Part shown: positions 37,453 through 45,878 of the stretch, in pieces
Layout: the number at the start of each line of letters is the position of its first letter
Numbering within the stretch: the first letter of the stretch is position 1
Origin: Dyella nitratireducens
GTDB lineage: Bacteria; Pseudomonadota; Gammaproteobacteria; Xanthomonadales; Rhodanobacteraceae
Assembly: GCF_014642835.1 (NCBI RefSeq)
Contig: NZ_BMJA01000002.1
Span: 806,867-870,866, forward strand
DNA: 64,000 bases
Direction: 5' to 3'
Notes under the pieces: generated by a model
Databases searched by the model: none
The model's input: the letters and a program-made list of their open reading frames with translations, nothing else
What the model was told of the DNA's origin: nothing
Translations under genes and position numbers: made by a program

Positions 37453-37977
37453 TCAGGTACCGATGGCGGTAACGGATACATACTTGTGCACGCTGTTGTC
37501 GGTGGGGGCTTGCCAGAAGACAGTCACCGTCACCTGGTATTCGGTATTGCCGGAGCTGGAGATGGATTGCGGCACGATGTTGATGCTCGGCGGGTTGGCT
37601 TTCACGCCGGGCAGGCAGTTGTAGACATGCCCTTGCGCCGTGCAATCCAGATCGTCGAGCCAGTTGGTATAACCGGTGCCGCCACTGCCGGCGCTGCCTT
37701 GGAAATTGGTCGATAGCGCGGACAGATCGGATGCCCACATCTGTGCAATCACGTGATCGGCCAGCATCGCTGCATTGATGCGATTGTTGGAGGCGCTGGT
37801 CATCTCGACCGCCGAGCCTTGCAGCGCGACCATGCCGAGAATGCCGATCGAGAAGATCAGAATGGCGATCAGGGCGTCGATCAGCACGATGCCTCGCTGC
37901 AGCGGGGCATGGCCGATCGGGCGCATCGAACGGTACCTGCCCTTCATGTGCCTACCCTTTGTGTGCATGTTCTTCAT
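37453..37977 (-). CDS. pilV: Minor pilin PilV
   Basis: The 174-residue prepilin has the processing site LQRG-IVLIDALIAILIF; Asp occupies the +5 position, where Glu is usual. Its ATG overlaps the fimT stop (ATGA), suggesting coupled translation, but this gives an unusually long 29-residue leader. An internal ATG at 37947 with a better GGTAGG ribosome site, or one at 37926 giving a 12-residue leader, may be the true start. It is a tip minor pilin. Confidence 0.85.
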   Translation of the reverse strand: MKNMHTKGRHMKGRYRSMRPIGHAPLQRGIVLIDALIAILIFSIGILGMVALQGSAVEMTSASNNRINAAMLADHVIAQMWASDLSALSTNFQGSAGSGGTGYTNWLDDLDCTAQGHVYNCLPGVKANPPSINIVPQSISSSGNTEYQVTVTVFWQAPTDNSVHKYVSVTAIGT

Positions 37978-38597
37978 GGACACCCCATGACGTTTTTGCT
38001 CAATGTGAAAGCGGGATCGCACATGTTCACCATGCCACCCGGTGAGATCGTGGTAACGAGACGTCGACTGCTCGACTGCAGCGATGTCGCGGCGGCAGTG
38101 GCATCGATGCGCAGCACCGATGTGCTGCCGTAGGCAGTAGGGCGCCCGAGTGCGTCGAAGGTGACACCGGCAGGAACGCCGCCGCTGACGATGCTGCTGT
38201 AAGCGCTGGAGGTGGACGTGCTTGCGGCTACCTTGCTGGTTGCCGTGGTAGTGCCTACCTGCACCGTATTTGCGCTGGGCGAATTCCAGCTTTGGATGGT
38301 GTTGGTGGCAGTACTGCAATCCGTCGCTGCCAAAGCACTGACCGTGCTGGCCGGCAACTGGCACACCTGCCAGCTGGTGGCGGAGTTCAACTGAAAGCGT
38401 ACGTAGCGCCCTTGCTGCGAGGCTTCGTTGCGCGCCAGGCGAAGACCGTTCTGGATTGACTCGGTCACCGTCCGGATGCGCGTGTTCATCGTCCATTGCT
38501 GATAGCTGGGAATGCCGAGCAGAACGAGAATGGCGAGGATGGTCACGGCGACCATCATCTCGATCAGGCTCACGCCGCGCTGGCCAGCCGCGGTCAC
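37974..38597 (-). CDS. fimT: Minor pilin FimT/GspH
   Basis: The 207-residue prepilin has the cleavage site GQRG-VSLIEMMVAVTILAIL with Glu at +5. The start is read as GTG at 38597: it overlaps the pilE stop as GTGA, has AAGGGAG seven bases upstream, and gives a normal 8-residue leader. The body matches GspH/FimT, with RLARNEASQQGRYVRF after the helix. FimT minor pilins join the tip complex, and some relatives bind DNA during uptake. Confidence 0.87.
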   Translation of the reverse strand: MTAAGQRGVSLIEMMVAVTILAILVLLGIPSYQQWTMNTRIRTVTESIQNGLRLARNEASQQGRYVRFQLNSATSWQVCQLPASTVSALAATDCSTATNTIQSWNSPSANTVQVGTTTATSKVAASTSTSSAYSSIVSGGVPAGVTFDALGRPTAYGSTSVLRIDATAAATSLQSSSRRLVTTISPGGMVNMCDPAFTLSKNVMGCP

Positions 38598-39058
38598 TGG
38601 CAGACTCCCTTGTTGGTGACCCAGCAACTTGCGGGCACGGTGTACCAGCCATTGGCGTTGGAGGTGCCGCGGTTATTGCTCTGATCGATGGTGAAGCTGA
38701 AGTTGGCGAGGTTGGCCGAGGCGTTGCCGCTGGCCGTGACGGTGTATCCGGGATCGCCGCTGCTTAGCGTGGTGAGCGCACAGGTATAGGTGAAGTAATT
38801 GGACGTCGGCATCGCGGCACCACAGTTCGCCGAATTGCCGGCGCTCGCGTACTGGCGGTTGTCCTGATAGTACTGTTCCATTAGCACGCGCGTTGCACTC
38901 AAGCCGTTCTGCGCATCGGTCAGCTTGCCGCGAATGATGTAGTTGCTGTAAATCGGCAACGCGATCGCCGCGAGAATCGCGATGATCCCCACCACGATCA
39001 TCAACTCGATCAACGTAAAACCAGCCGCATATCCGCAGCGCCTGCGTAATGTGCCCAT
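38594..39058 (-). CDS. pilE: Type IV prepilin PilE/PilA-like
   Basis: The 154-residue prepilin has a 13-residue leader MGTLRRRCGYAAG, cleavage before FTLIELMIVVGIIAILAAIA, and Glu at +5. The ectodomain has the C-terminal disulfide loop (CWVTNKGVC) typical of type IVa pilins and of PilE minor pilins. Being first in the minor-pilin operon, it is more likely PilE than the major pilin PilA. Upstream (39059-39325) lies a non-coding region with the operon promoter. Confidence 0.88.
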   Translation of the reverse strand: MGTLRRRCGYAAGFTLIELMIVVGIIAILAAIALPIYSNYIIRGKLTDAQNGLSATRVLMEQYYQDNRQYASAGNSANCGAAMPTSNYFTYTCALTTLSSGDPGYTVTASGNASANLANFSFTIDQSNNRGTSNANGWYTVPASCWVTNKGVCQ

Positions 39059-39601
39059 GGACCGCCCCTGTACGGTATGGAACCTGCGCGAGGCTCCGGA
39101 AAATTGCATCGAAGAAGTGCCGACTGCGTTTGCATCATCCTTGTGAGTTGTCGGAACCATCCGTCCGTGTGCGAATGGTGCTGATGAAATGATCCGGATT
39201 TGCGCGCGCAGTGCCCATCGCAGGAAAGGACAAAGTTGCTGTCAGATAGGGACAGTGCGCAGTGATGTGACATGGCACCTGTCTGCGCGAAGCATGTGCG
39301 TGTCGTTGGTGACAGCTGAGTCGCACGTAGGTTGGGGTGCAAACCCCAACATCGCGATCTGGTCGAGATGGTGATGTTGGGGTTTGCACCCCAACCTACT
39401 TACTTTGCGGCGAATGATGCTTCCGGCCATCAAGTCCCTGCCATGGTTGCCGATAGCGTCTTCTCACCATCTTCACAATGCCTGATCTAATCGCAGACCA
39501 GGTTTGCATGAGCTTGGCGAGTGGCTTAACGTGTCGGCCCGAGTCGCTGGTTGCGACAAGGCACAAGAAATCAGCGTCTGATCAGGGGTGGCGTAAGGTA
39601 G
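39059..39601. other. Intergenic region between pilE and the LysM lipoprotein gene
   Basis: This 543-base spacer separates divergent genes. It holds CTGTC-N7-GACAG (about 39239-39255), a full type A repeat (39326-39399), and otherwise nothing coding that I can support. Both promoters should lie here. Confidence 0.5.
39326..39399. repeat. Type A repeat
   Basis: Full palindrome with arms CGTAGGTTGGGGTGCAAACC and complement, here upstream of both flanking genes rather than at a 3' end. Confidence 0.85.
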
Positions 39602-40528
39602 ATGATGCATATGGAAGCTCGCTGGACATCGCTACGCTCCGGGTTATTGGTCGCTATCTTGCTGATAGCCGTGCTGGCCAGCGGCTGCGCAAAGGTAAGT
39701 ATCAAGCCGAAGACGGCCGCTACATCTGCCGCACCAGCGCCCGTGTCCGCGCCAGAGGAGAGCGTCTCCAACGGAGCGGAAGCGCCGAGGTTGTCGCTGT
39801 CGGCCATCGTCAATCATGACCTTCAGAATGGTCGTTATGCGGAAGGTGAGAAGGAGCTGCGGCGCTATCTGCAGGATCACCCCGGCGATCGCGCAGCGCA
39901 GTCTTTCCTGCGGCAATTGACGGAAGACCCGCAGAAAGTCTTGGGCGAAGCATCCACGGCGCACGTGGTACAGCCGGGCGAGTCGTATAGCACGCTGGCC
40001 GCCAAATACCTTGGCGACCCCAATATGTTTCTGGCGCTGGCGCGCTACAACGGTTCGACCGATCCGGCCCGCATCCTGGTGGGTTCCACGCTGAAGTTGC
40101 CGGCGAGCAGTTCGGCTGCGGCAACGGCACCGCCCGGGCAGCCTGCTGCAACAATCGCTCCGGCGCCTGCTGTTCCGGCAGAACCAGCGCCTGCTCCGGT
40201 GGTGCCGTCGACACAGCGTGCACAGCAATTGGAGAATCAGAGCCTCGCGTTATACAGGCAAGGGCACAAGGACAAGGCCGTCACCATCTTCGACCAGGCA
40301 TTGGCGCTAAACCCGCAGCTGACATCCTCCGACCCCGACTTTGCGGCGCTGCGCAGGATATGGGTGGCGGACTCGCATCAGGAGGCGATGGTGTTGTATC
40401 TGGACCAGCATCTGGATCAGGCGATTGCCTTGTGGAATCGCATTCTGGTGGTTGACCCGAGTTATGAGCCGGCGATGGTTTATCGGGCGCGGGCGTTGGA
40501 GCTCAAGCAGCGCTTGCAGCAGTATTAG
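39602..40528 (+). CDS. LysM- and TPR-containing lipoprotein
   Basis: The 308-residue protein has a lipoprotein signal with lipobox LASGC (C29) and Ala at +2, which favours the outer membrane. A Pro/Ala-rich linker leads to a LysM domain (about 118-165, VVQPGESYSTLAAKYLG and ALARYNG) that should bind peptidoglycan. A second Pro/Ala linker follows, then TPR-like repeats (about 205-300, YRQGHKDKAVTIFDQALALNP). It is convergent with the Ser/Thr kinase. Its place next to the T6SS regulators suggests anchoring or assembly of that machine at the cell wall, which is inference. The first of three nearby ATG codons is used. Confidence 0.75.
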   Translation: MMHMEARWTSLRSGLLVAILLIAVLASGCAKVSIKPKTAATSAAPAPVSAPEESVSNGAEAPRLSLSAIVNHDLQNGRYAEGEKELRRYLQDHPGDRAAQSFLRQLTEDPQKVLGEASTAHVVQPGESYSTLAAKYLGDPNMFLALARYNGSTDPARILVGSTLKLPASSSAAATAPPGQPAATIAPAPAVPAEPAPAPVVPSTQRAQQLENQSLALYRQGHKDKAVTIFDQALALNPQLTSSDPDFAALRRIWVADSHQEAMVLYLDQHLDQAIALWNRILVVDPSYEPAMVYRARALELKQRLQQY

Positions 40529-40601
40529 TAGGCTGGGGTGCAAACCCCAGCATCGCCATGCTTGTAACCATGTCATGTTGGGGTTTGCCCCCCAACCTAC
40601 G
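40528..40601. repeat. Type A repeat between convergent genes, supplies the kinase stop
   Basis: GTAGGCTGGGGTGCAAACCC and CCCAACCTACG form the arms, with small mismatches. The right end TAG on the minus strand (40597-40599) is the kinase stop; the lipoprotein stop (40526-40528) touches the left end. Confidence 0.8.
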
Positions 40602-42294
40602 AGGGATGATGCTCCTCTGACCCCGCCACCGGGATAATCTGCGTAGGGTGCAGCACCACTTCAGGCTTGGGCACATCGGAAACCACGGCAACTTTTTCTG
40701 GCGGCGTTCCCAACGCTTCTCCCATCAGGTTGAACGCTGCAAACAGCCGCCCCAACTCATCGCGGCGAACGATGCGGATGCGATGCTGGTAATCCCCGCG
40801 CGCCACCCGCAACAACGACGCGACCATCAGATCAAGTGCGCCGCGCAACCGGCGAAACAGCCAATAAGCCGTAAGCAGCACCGCTGCCAGTGTGGTCAGC
40901 AACACCAGGCCGATCACGCCCAGCGCCGTATTTTGCGCCGTGTGCAACGGCGCCTGGCTGACGCCGAGACGCAAACGCCCCACCGTCTTGGTCTGATACC
41001 GGATCGGCACGTCGAACACGAGCGCATTCTGCAAACCATGCGTGCCGGCCAGGCGGGCGTGATAGCTCTCGATGCCGTTGGTCCATTGCCGCGTGGCGAC
41101 TGTCACCGCCGGCAAGGTTTGATCGTTTTCGCCGGCCTGCGTGCTGGCGAGGATTTTTCCGTCGCGATCGGCAATAGCCAGGTAGTCGAGCTGTTCGTTG
41201 CGCGCCATGTCCTGCACCAAGGCGCGTGTGGCGGCGCGATCGCCCATCACGATGTTTTCCGCGGCGCTGCGGGCGATCATCTGCCCCAGCGAGCCACCGA
41301 AATCCTCCGCCAGGCCGGTGACGGCCACATGCTGCACGCCGTAGATGGCCAACATGCCGAGCAGCAGCACGGCAACCACGGTGGCGCCCAGCGTGACCGC
41401 CCATTGCAGGCCGAGTGATTGCAGGCGAGGGTGGGGCAGCTCTTCCCGCGATCGCTCGTAGCTGCGGCGCGCCAATCGCAGATCGTCCACAACCTCTGCA
41501 CCGGACTGGTAACGCGCCTCCGGCGCCGGTGCCATCAACGTGCGAATGATGTCGATCAGGATCGGTGGCGTGCCCGGGTCGTGCGGCTTGATGGGCGGTT
41601 CGGGCAAGCGTTGCCGCTGCCGTATAAACCGCTCCACGTCGCCGGCATACGTCCATGGCAGCCGGCCGGTCACCAACCAGAACAGCACCACGCCCAGCGA
41701 GAACAGATCGCTGCGTGCATCCGCGCGTTCACCACGCAGGCGCTCGGGCGACATATAGGTGGGCGTCCCACCGATCTTGCCCTGCATCGCCGTCGACGAC
41801 TTGGTGCGCGTGGCGCGTTCGGCGATGCCGAAATCCGCGATCTTCGCGTGCCAGCCATCCAGCAACATGATGTTGTCGGGTTTGATGTCGTGATGGATCA
41901 CGCCTTGTGAGTGCGCGTAGTGCAGGGCGCTTGCAAGTTGCGTAGCCAGCTCGAGCAGTGCCGAGGCGGATGGCATGCCATGTGTCGCCACATGGGAACT
42001 AAGCGTTTCGCCCGACAGGCGTTCCATTGCGATGTACGGGCGCCCGTCCTCCGTTTCACCCGTATCGAAAAGAGTGACGATATGCGGATGCGTAAGATGT
42101 CCGGCGGCACGCGCTTCCACCAGAAAGCGCTGGCGATAGTCAGGATCTTCGGCGAAGTTGTCGTGCAGGCATTTGATCGCGACCTGGCGCTGGATCTCCG
42201 GATCGAAGCCGGCGTACACGATCGACATGGCTCCCTGGCCGAGGATGCCGTCGATGCGATAGCGCCCAATCGTGGGGGGGATGGCCTGGCTCAT
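40597..42294 (-). CDS. ppkA: PpkA-like Ser/Thr protein kinase (T6SS regulator)
   Basis: The 565-residue protein has an N-terminal Hanks-type kinase (about 10-275): GQGAMSIVYAG loop, VAIKCL, catalytic VIHHDIKPDNIML (His in place of the usual Arg before Asp), ADFGIAE and GTPTYMSPERLRG. A transmembrane helix (about 298-322), a periplasmic sensor, a second helix (about 453-477) and a HAMP domain follow. In H1-type T6SS, PpkA phosphorylates the FHA protein to switch on secretion. The FHA gene lies directly upstream. The ATG at 42294 is preferred over a TTG that would overlap fha. The phosphatase PppA is not in the window. Confidence 0.88.
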   Translation of the reverse strand: MSQAIPPTIGRYRIDGILGQGAMSIVYAGFDPEIQRQVAIKCLHDNFAEDPDYRQRFLVEARAAGHLTHPHIVTLFDTGETEDGRPYIAMERLSGETLSSHVATHGMPSASALLELATQLASALHYAHSQGVIHHDIKPDNIMLLDGWHAKIADFGIAERATRTKSSTAMQGKIGGTPTYMSPERLRGERADARSDLFSLGVVLFWLVTGRLPWTYAGDVERFIRQRQRLPEPPIKPHDPGTPPILIDIIRTLMAPAPEARYQSGAEVVDDLRLARRSYERSREELPHPRLQSLGLQWAVTLGATVVAVLLLGMLAIYGVQHVAVTGLAEDFGGSLGQMIARSAAENIVMGDRAATRALVQDMARNEQLDYLAIADRDGKILASTQAGENDQTLPAVTVATRQWTNGIESYHARLAGTHGLQNALVFDVPIRYQTKTVGRLRLGVSQAPLHTAQNTALGVIGLVLLTTLAAVLLTAYWLFRRLRGALDLMVASLLRVARGDYQHRIRIVRRDELGRLFAAFNLMGEALGTPPEKVAVVSDVPKPEVVLHPTQIIPVAGSEEHHPS

Positions 42295-42305
42295 GCCGGC
42301 TTCGG

Positions 42306-42833
42306 TCAGAGAATCCACCAAGTGAGGCCGGCCAACACCAGTAACCCTAGCAGTGCTGCCGCGGCGTAGCCGAAAAGCTGTCCTTTGGGCTTGTGGTGCT
42401 CATGTGTGAGAAAGCTGAATTCCGCTTGGCCGAAACGTACTCGGTCCGCGTGTACCAGCACGGTCTCGTGGATGCGCTTGTCGTTGACGAAGGTGCCGTT
42501 GGTGGAAAGCGTATTCATCAGCACATAGTGGCCGTGCTGGTTGACGATCCATGCATGCGTGGCTGACACACTCGGATCATTGATCACGATGTCGTTGTCG
42601 ACCCGGCGACCGATCGTCTGCCGGCCTTGGCGCAAGGTATAGCGTTGCCCTTTGAGTGGCCCTTGGGTGCCTTCCAGCACCGGTTCGCGCGAGGTGGCAC
42701 GGCCATCCGATGCGGGCGTATCGTCCAGCGCCAACTGCTGTATTTCCGCAGCGGACAGCAGCTGCGTGCCCTGCGGGCCTGCGCGAAGCTTGCCGGCCTT
42801 GGTGGGCTGCGGCTGGCCAGTATTCATAGACAT
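42306..42833 (-). CDS. FHA-domain membrane protein (T6SS Fha-like)
   Basis: The 175-residue protein has an FHA phosphothreonine-binding domain (about 55-140) with IGRRVDNDIVINDPSVSATH and STNGTFVND. One C-terminal membrane helix follows (about 153-174), so the FHA domain faces the cytoplasm. It is co-transcribed with the PpkA-like kinase. The Fha proteins of threonine-phosphorylation-controlled T6SS are larger and soluble, so this tail-anchored form is a variant. An AGGGG ribosome site precedes the ATG. It could also serve a pathway other than the T6SS. Confidence 0.82.
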   Translation of the reverse strand: MSMNTGQPQPTKAGKLRAGPQGTQLLSAAEIQQLALDDTPASDGRATSREPVLEGTQGPLKGQRYTLRQGRQTIGRRVDNDIVINDPSVSATHAWIVNQHGHYVLMNTLSTNGTFVNDKRIHETVLVHADRVRFGQAEFSFLTHEHHKPKGQLFGYAAAALLGLLVLAGLTWWIL

Positions 42834-43340
42834 TCCAGATCCCCTGTTGCAGGGGAAACTATATCGAAATCATGGAGGGTTGCGACAAGCCCGTTCTCGC
42901 ACAGGTGAGCGGTGTGTCGCTGTTTGCCATCGAGGCTTGCATGGAAATCATCGAATGCCGCGCCTTGCCGGTTCCTAGGCGGCACGACGCGACATCCGAT
43001 GACGGCGAGAAAATACCCGAATGCAGCCTGTGCACTTAAGAGCTGCAAGGGCCCAATGACTGTCGGTTTGGGCCATGCTGATGAAATAAAAACGTGCACC
43101 ACCGCACAGTTCAGTAAGCAAGACTTGCGCCTGGCTGAATGTTTTCGTCGGATATTGCGTTGGCTCGCATGCAAGACATGCCGCGCGCCGAAACAGGCAT
43201 GGTTCTTCGGCCGTATCTGAAGCGAATTCACCGAAAATAAACATCCGAACCGCTGGTATATAAACGGTGAAACGCGGTAGCTTTCTTCCTCTCCCCCAGC
43301 ATCGCGGCAGGGGAGTTCAATCAGGTAATGGGAAACGTGT
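42834..43340. other. Non-coding region upstream of fha and the small ORF
   Basis: About 500 bases between divergent genes. I see no supported gene. A GGTATATAAAC stretch near 43256 looks like a -10 region for the rightward gene, but no good -35 is visible. Confidence 0.4.
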
Positions 43341-43562
43341 ATGCCCAATCGCATCAAGCCCACCATGACCGTCTATCCATGCCACTCTCGTTCGCAGCCG
43401 GTCGGCTCGTCCGACACGCCAAAGGTGTGGGTGACCTGGGAAGCCATCGAGCGTGAGCATTTCAACCCGAACGGTTCGCTCGTCGCCGATTTCTCCCATC
43501 CGATCGAAGTCGATCCCTCGCTGGTGAAAGACCATCGCTACATGCCGGATGAGGTCACCTGA
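43341..43562 (+). CDS. Small hypothetical protein
   Basis: The 73-residue ORF encodes an acidic, Pro-containing protein with VWVTWEAIEREHFNPNGSL and the tail HRYMPDEVT. A GGGAAA lies 7 bases upstream of the ATG. I do not recognise the family. It lies between the divergent regulatory genes and the muramidase, so it could be a small partner of the T6SS cargo, but nothing shows this. Confidence 0.5.
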   Translation: MPNRIKPTMTVYPCHSRSQPVGSSDTPKVWVTWEAIEREHFNPNGSLVADFSHPIEVDPSLVKDHRYMPDEVT

Positions 43563-43941
43563 AGTGGGTGACCGCGCGTTATGCCTGAATGCAAATCCTG
43601 ATTTATCGCTGACGTTTTTTCATTCCGGCAAGACGCGACGTTCACGTTAATGCTGTTTCAAAGCGAGTCGTCATTCCGGCGAAAAAATGCCTCGCGGCAG
43701 TTCCCATCAGCGGGACATTTTCCAGCCTTGGAACGCTTGAGGGTGCGCGAACGTAACGCCTTGAATTGACGAGGCAGTACATTTCCACATCGCTGGGTAC
43801 TTGTAATCCCTTTCCGACTATCGGTACATTTCGCACCCTGCGGTGGGTAGGATTTCCCGCGTCTCGCTACATGGGTACCTACAATGGCGCCTTTGTCACC
43901 GCATTGCTGCATCTACGCAGGCCCTATCAAGGATGATGACG
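43563..43941. other. Intergenic region before the muramidase
   Basis: It contains a half copy of the type C repeat (CGTCATTCCGGCG near 43670) and no convincing frame. The end (43900-43941) carries the AAGGA used by the next gene. Confidence 0.4.
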
Positions 43942-44394
43942 ATGACCCAACAGGAAGCTAATGTCGCCGCGTTTTTAAGGCTTATCCGCTTTGCGGAGCA
44001 CCATAGCGACAGCGATGACGTGTATTTCCTGCTGTACGGCGGCAAGCAGCGCTTCGCCGATACCAGCAAACACCCGAACCGCGAGATTGAAGCGTGGGGG
44101 AAGAAGTCCACGGCAGCCGGTGCGTATCAGATCCTTTATCTGACCTGGGACGACGCCAGGAAAAAAGGCATCGTGACCGATTTTTCCAAGGCATCCCAAG
44201 ACAAGCTGGCCATCGAAAAACTGCGCAGCCGCCATGCCTTGGGATATGTCCAGCAAGGCGATATCGATCATGCTATTCCACTCCTGCGCAACGAATGGAC
44301 GTCGCTGCCGGGTGCCAAGCAATCGAAAATGACCATGGACGAGGCGCGTACGCTGTTTGCCAAATACCTCAGCGAAGGAGCCGGCAAACCATGA
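43942..44394 (+). CDS. GH104/lambda R-type muramidase, candidate T6SS effector
   Basis: The 150-residue protein lacks a signal peptide and resembles phage lambda endolysin R. E19 (IRFAEHH) sits at the position of the catalytic Glu19 of R. FADTSKHPN, STAAGAYQILYLTWDDA, DFSKASQDKLAIEKLR, GDIDHAIPLLRNEWTSLPGA and the final helix follow in the same order. Such enzymes cleave the glycan backbone of peptidoglycan as transglycosylases. Without a signal it would need another route out, and T6SS delivery is the natural guess because it lies before tssB and overlaps a lipoprotein gene. The third ATG is chosen for its AAGGA spacing. Confidence 0.8.
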   Translation: MTQQEANVAAFLRLIRFAEHHSDSDDVYFLLYGGKQRFADTSKHPNREIEAWGKKSTAAGAYQILYLTWDDARKKGIVTDFSKASQDKLAIEKLRSRHALGYVQQGDIDHAIPLLRNEWTSLPGAKQSKMTMDEARTLFAKYLSEGAGKP

Positions 44395-44957
44395 AGCTGC
44401 GATTCTCGCCGGTGCTGCTTGCCGCCATGCTGGTCGTTTCCTGCGTACAGGCCGGTCCTCAGCCTGCGGCGCCCAAACGAAGTACAGGTATCGGCCATCT
44501 GGCCTGCGGCGGTTCCAGCTTGACGGCCGAAACGGTCTATCTCGACGTGCCTGACCAGGAAATGCAGAGACCTTCTCAGCGCATCACGCTGCGCCGGCCC
44601 GGGTCGAATGTTTCTATCGTGCTGCCCCACGATGGTCGTCTATTTCGCCAGCCGTTCCTGAAAAATACGCCTGTGCTGGATGCGGTCGTGAGCGGCTGGA
44701 CATGCCTGACGGCTGCTGATGGCAAGGCATACATCTATGTTTCTTATACCTGCATGGAAAGCGACTTGCGTCCCGATTGTGCGGGCACGTCGCGCGAATG
44801 GATGCGTCTGTTCGATCCGCAAGGCAAGGAACTCAATGCAGGGTTTCCACGGGATGCAGGGCCACGCACATCAGCGCTCATGAAGCGGCTCGGCCTGGGG
44901 CGCTACGAGGATGAAGGCGTGTCATTACAGGGCATCGATGATTCGGCCAACCCATGA
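44391..44957 (+). CDS. Putative lipoprotein immunity to the muramidase
   Basis: The 188-residue protein begins with a lipoprotein-type signal (MKLRFSPVLLAAMLVVSC, candidate lipid-modified C18). The mature part has several cysteines that could form disulfides. The ATG overlaps the muramidase stop as ATGA, the usual arrangement of effector and immunity genes. A periplasmic, membrane-anchored inhibitor would protect the producer's own peptidoglycan. I recognise no family, so the role rests on position and export signal. Confidence 0.65.
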   Translation: MKLRFSPVLLAAMLVVSCVQAGPQPAAPKRSTGIGHLACGGSSLTAETVYLDVPDQEMQRPSQRITLRRPGSNVSIVLPHDGRLFRQPFLKNTPVLDAVVSGWTCLTAADGKAYIYVSYTCMESDLRPDCAGTSREWMRLFDPQGKELNAGFPRDAGPRTSALMKRLGLGRYEDEGVSLQGIDDSANP

Positions 44958-45368
44958 TGGATGATGGCGTCGCACCGGTGCGCTTTGATCATGGGAAACT
45001 TGCGATCAATCAACGAGTTCGTTACGGAAGGCAGGCCGTTGCTTCACATGGGTTCACCAAATTTTCACGCGTGAAATTGGCGTTGCTACTCGGCCCGATT
45101 AAGCATAAATTTAGGCGGGTAACAGGGATCTTTTCTCTCGCGTCATCACACGTAATCTTGCGGCGGTTGTGGCGCGTCTATTTTCGTTGCGTAGGCCCAC
45201 GGGGGAGGGCCGCCAAGCCGCTTTGTTTCACCTTTGAGGTCGGTTGCAAAGTTTGCTCCGTCGGGTGACGCACGTCTGTCATATGGCTGTAAACCGCTTT
45301 ACCCGGCGGCTGGATTCGAATATTGCGGTTCCACAGTAGTTTTGATCCTTATTCCAAGGAGACGTCGT
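44958..45368. other. Promoter region of the tssB operon
   Basis: About 410 bases with no gene I can support. No sigma-54 signature with correct spacing was found. The tssB ribosome site (AAGGAG) lies at its end. Confidence 0.45.
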
Positions 45369-45872
45369 ATGGCCAAGCAGAGCAGTCAGAAATTCATTGC
45401 GCGAAATCGCGCACCTCGTGTGCAAATCGAATACGACGTCGAGGTTTATGGCGCACAGAAGAAGGTGCAGGTGCCTTTCGTGATGGGCGTCATGTCGGAC
45501 CTTTCCGGCACCAATAACGCCGAACTGCCGGCGATCGAAGAGCGCAAGGCGCTGGAAATCGACGTGGACAACTTCGATACCCGCCTGCAGGCGATGAAGC
45601 CGCGCGTGAGCTTCGCGGTGCCTAACACCTTGACTGGCGAAGGCAATCTCAGCGTCGACATTACCTTCGAAAGCATGGACGACTTTTCGCCCACCGCCGT
45701 GGCGCGCAAGGTGGGGGCGGTGGCCAAGCTGCTCGAAGCCCGCACCCAGCTCGCCAATCTCGGCACCTATCTGGATGGCAAGGCCGGCGCGGAAAAGCTG
45801 ATCGCGCAGGCCATCAACGATCCAGCCTTGCTGCAATCGCTGGCCTCCGCACCCAAGCCGGAAGGGGAGTAA
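45369..45872 (+). CDS. tssB: T6SS contractile sheath small subunit TssB
   Basis: The 167-residue protein has the TssB/VipA pattern QKFIARNRAPRVQIEYDVE, VPFVMGVMSDLSG and RKALEIDVDNFDTRLQAM, with the C-terminal helix LLEARTQLANLGTYLDGK. With TssC it builds the cytoplasmic contractile sheath around the Hcp tube. AAGGAG precedes the ATG. tssC starts 6 bases after its stop. It opens the core T6SS operon. Confidence 0.96.
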   Translation: MAKQSSQKFIARNRAPRVQIEYDVEVYGAQKKVQVPFVMGVMSDLSGTNNAELPAIEERKALEIDVDNFDTRLQAMKPRVSFAVPNTLTGEGNLSVDITFESMDDFSPTAVARKVGAVAKLLEARTQLANLGTYLDGKAGAEKLIAQAINDPALLQSLASAPKPEGE

Positions 45873-45878
45873 GCAACC

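Noticed and set aside
39059-39160. Sigma-54 promoter upstream of pilE
   Set aside because: The best GG...GC pair has 12 instead of 10 bases between the elements.
6536-40601. CRISPR array suggested by repeated palindromes
   Set aside because: Copies are kilobases apart, lack regular spacers and no cas gene is present.
43942-44394. Prophage lysis cassette
   Set aside because: No holin, spanin or other phage gene is nearby and the partner is a lipoprotein next to T6SS genes.
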